From assembly GCA_963621965.1 (NCBI GenBank), contig CAVFGN010000054.1:1-8047 (forward strand): a stretch of 8,047 nucleotides of DNA, written 5' to 3'. Position 1 is the first letter of the stretch. Each line of letters starts with the position of its first letter. Of the stretch, positions 6,379 through 8,047 are shown in pieces. A program made the translations under genes and the position numbers. The notes beneath the pieces were generated by a model. It worked only from the letters and a program-made list of their open reading frames with translations, ran no database searches and was not told the origin of the DNA. The stretch comes from JAEELC01 sp963621965 (lineage in GTDB: Bacteria; Bacillota_I; Bacilli_A; Acholeplasmatales; Anaeroplasmataceae).

Positions 6379-6468
6379 CTGACTTTTAGGCTTAAAATTA
6401 CTTGAAAATTGATATCTAAAAGTTAAGTATTTAATACCTTCTAAATTCAATTTTCTTGATATGGTTTG
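6379..6468. other. Remainder of the divergent intergenic region
   Basis: This roughly 90-base AT-rich stretch lies between the repeat array and the methyltransferase promoter. I see no further copy of the repeat core, no hairpin with a T run and no clear promoter toward the ATPase. Confidence 0.4.
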
Positions 6469-6497
6469 TTTACAAAGTAAAATTCATTTGTTATAAT
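6469..6497 (+). promoter_or_regulatory. Promoter of the methyltransferase-ackA operon
   Basis: TTTACA at 6469-6474 and TATAAT at 6492-6497 are separated by 17 bp, and TG at 6489-6490 gives a consensus extended -10. This is the best promoter in the window. The predicted start is near 6504, so the leader would be only about 10 bases and barely contain the ribosome site GGTGAT at 6505-6510. Confidence 0.75.
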
Positions 6498-6513
6498 TAA
6501 TAATGGTGATAAA

Positions 6514-7458
6514 ATGGCAGAAAATAACGAAGTTAGTAATATGGAACTCGTCTTTGACGTTATTAGTGAATCTATTGAAATAATGTTTGACGAATTTAAA
6601 GAAGATTATTTTACATTATATAGCTATACTGTAAAAAATATATTAGAGTCAGATATATTACAAGATGATTTAAGTGATGAGGCTAAAGATAAACTAATTG
6701 CTTGTTATAAGAAATTAGAGGGTAAAGATATTTCAACTGAAGATATTAGAAAAGCTATTCAATCATTAATGTTAAGAGGTTTACAAGAAACAAAGAATAA
6801 TAATGGTAATATTACACCAGATACTATTGGTATATTATTTGCTTATTTCATTTCTAAATTTGAACCTAAAGAAAGAAATGTTAAGATACTAGACCCACTA
6901 GCTGGATTTGGTAATTTATTATTTACTCTTGAAAATCATTTAACACTAAATACTGAATTATATGCGATAGAGCACAAAGAAGCGTTGGTTAACTTAATGA
7001 AGTTAAATTCTAATCTTTTAAGCACTAATTTAAACATATATTTTAGTAATACATTTGATGCGAAAATAACTGGTATGGACTATGTAGTATGTGACTTTGA
7101 CTATTATGATTTAGTTGAAGATAGATACTTTCCATATGATGTTATTATCTATCATATGCAAAGTCTTAAAGACGGTGGTGTATTCTTAACTACCATTCCA
7201 TCTGATTTCTTTAATTATGATTCAGAACAAAACTTTAAGAAGAAATTAATGGAAACAGGTACAATTATCGGACTTATAGAACTTCCTGATGAATTATTCA
7301 AGGGGGAGAAAAAGTCTATTCTTATCATTAAAAAAGAAGTTTTAACTGATAAGAAATGTTTAATGGTCAAACTACCAAGTTTCAATCAACCTAAAGAATT
7401 TAATAATACTTTAATTAGAATTGAAAAGTGGTTTGAAGAAAATATAAATCAAAAATAA
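6514..7458 (+). CDS. YtxK-like class I SAM-dependent methyltransferase
   Basis: This 314-residue protein resembles the YtxK family of N6-adenine-type methyltransferases, commonly encoded next to ackA in Bacillota; their substrate is not known. Residues 1-90 form an acidic helical region, and residues about 91-110 (NNNGNITPDTIGILFAYF) match the TP-x-x-I segment before the SAM fold. Motif I is ILDPLAGFGNLLFTL at 125-139, and AIEH at 151-154 ends the second strand, where an acidic residue usually holds the SAM ribose. At the motif IV position, where DPPY/NPPY- or DLPVGYYP-like sequences are expected, it reads VVCDFDYYDL (191-200) with no proline, so catalysis may be altered. Later motifs (GGVFLTTIPSDFF, 221-233; GTIIGLIELPDELF, 249-262) are well preserved. 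The ATG follows GGTGAT by 3 bases. It has its own promoter and is 14 bp from ackA, so the two form an operon. Confidence 0.8.
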   Translation: MAENNEVSNMELVFDVISESIEIMFDEFKEDYFTLYSYTVKNILESDILQDDLSDEAKDKLIACYKKLEGKDISTEDIRKAIQSLMLRGLQETKNNNGNITPDTIGILFAYFISKFEPKERNVKILDPLAGFGNLLFTLENHLTLNTELYAIEHKEALVNLMKLNSNLLSTNLNIYFSNTFDAKITGMDYVVCDFDYYDLVEDRYFPYDVIIYHMQSLKDGGVFLTTIPSDFFNYDSEQNFKKKLMETGTIIGLIELPDELFKGEKKSILIIKKEVLTDKKCLMVKLPSFNQPKEFNNTLIRIEKWFEENINQK

Positions 7459-7460
7459 GT

Positions 7461-7465
7461 GAGGA
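7461..7465 (+). promoter_or_regulatory. Ribosome binding site of ackA
   Basis: GAGGA lies 7 bases before the ATG at 7473, directly after the methyltransferase TAA. It favours the ATG at 7473 over the in-frame ATG at 7485. Confidence 0.7.
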
Positions 7466-7472
7466 ATTAATT

Positions 7473-8047
7473 ATGGCAAAAATTATGGCTGTAAATGCTG
7501 GTTCAAGCTCAATCAAGTTCCAATTACTTGATATGCCAGCTGAAGAAGTTATTGCTTCTGGTGTTATGGAGCGTATTGGTACTAAGGATGCAAACGGTAA
7601 TGCATTAAATGGTATTTTTACTATTAAGTACAATAAGAATGGTGAAAAAGTTAAAGAAGAAACTCAACCATTACTTCCAACTCATGCTGAAGGTGTTGAA
7701 TTATTATTAAAGACATTAGTAGAAAAGCATATCGTTGAAAAGTTAGAAGAAATTACTGGTGTAGGTCACAGAGTAGTTCAAGGTGGAGAATATTTCAAGG
7801 ATTCTGCTTTAATTGATGGTCCAGATGGTACAGTTATTAATAAAATATTAGAACTTGCTGACCTTGCTCCACTTCACAATAGAGCTCACGTTGTAGGTAT
7901 GCGTGCTTTCATGAAGGCTTTACCTTCAGTTCCTGAAGTTGCAGTATTCGATACAACATTCCATCAAACAATGGCTGAAGAAGCTTACATGTATGCAACT
8001 CCATATGAATGGTATACTAACTATGGTATTCGTAAATATGGTGCACA
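7473..8047 (+). CDS. ackA: Acetate kinase, N-terminal half (3' end outside window)
   Basis: The enzyme interconverts acetyl phosphate plus ADP with acetate plus ATP in the cytoplasm. It is the ATP-yielding last step of fermentation through phosphotransacetylase. Of the usual 400 or so residues, 191 are present. MAVNAGSSSIKFQLL at 5-19 is the N-terminal phosphate-binding signature. GHRVVQGGEYF at 98-108 carries the conserved Arg (R100). LAPLHN at 131-136 holds H135, and VFDTTFHQTM at 158-167 holds the catalytic Asp D160; these match N7, R91, H123 and D148 of the Methanosarcina enzyme. A YGIRKYGAH block at 184-192 follows, where most relatives have YGFH. The Gln in VVQGG replaces the His of many homologues, a common variation. 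It is the second gene of the operon that starts at 6514. Codon use is typical of a well-expressed gene. Confidence 0.97.
   Translation, partial: MAKIMAVNAGSSSIKFQLLDMPAEEVIASGVMERIGTKDANGNALNGIFTIKYNKNGEKVKEETQPLLPTHAEGVELLLKTLVEKHIVEKLEEITGVGHRVVQGGEYFKDSALIDGPDGTVINKILELADLAPLHNRAHVVGMRAFMKALPSVPEVAVFDTTFHQTMAEEAYMYATPYEWYTNYGIRKYGA

Noticed and set aside
7415..7633. Minus-strand open frame across the methyltransferase-ackA junction
   Set aside because: It runs antisense to the start of ackA and the end of the methyltransferase, both well supported.

Overview
This window is very AT-rich and uses the standard genetic code: Trp is TGG, and the transposase remnant ends at TGA. The Shine-Dalgarno sites are AGGAGG-like, and a methyltransferase gene sits directly ahead of acetate kinase (a ytxK-ackA type order). 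This suggests a low-GC Bacillota, probably a gut Bacilli/Erysipelotrichia-like lineage. The taxon is inferred, not proven.

Left part (1-3122). The window opens in the C-terminus of an ISL3-type transposase, followed by a hairpin terminator and a likely IS right end. Two genes then run on the minus strand as a pair, read from 3122 down to 461. The first is a small membrane-anchored protein with a possible PrcB-like C-terminal domain. The second, 16 bp downstream, is a 705-residue secreted papain/C10-like cysteine peptidase with a Cys/His zinc-knuckle-like linker and two PPC-like beta domains. Together they look like an exported protease with an accessory or regulatory partner.

Middle (3123-4896). 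About 0.5 kb of gene-free AT-rich DNA leads to a complete IS1595-type insertion sequence of 1201 bp with perfect 24-bp terminal inverted repeats. Its promoter -35 lies inside the left repeat. Its leader can form two long, mutually interfering stems, and the second ends one base before the transposase ATG. The transposase frame is broken by a single base at a TCT-TAA-G site, either decay or, less likely, a programmed +1 shift. A bidirectional terminator follows the IS.

Right part (4897-8047). A DUF4143-type AAA ATPase (minus strand) and a YtxK-like class I methyltransferase (plus strand) diverge from a short intergenic region. Next to the ATPase start is an array of four 33-bp-spaced copies of a 17-bp core containing a CATTT-TCT-AAATG dyad. 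The ATPase-proximal copy is exactly the 17-bp spacer of the best promoter I can find for the ATPase, so the array looks like a helically phased operator. The methyltransferase has its own extended -10 promoter and is followed after 14 bp by ackA (acetate kinase), which runs off the window.

The most notable signals are the phased operator/promoter array at the ATPase gene, the competing-stem leader of the IS1595 element, and the protease/PrcB-like pair. None is confirmed by any search.
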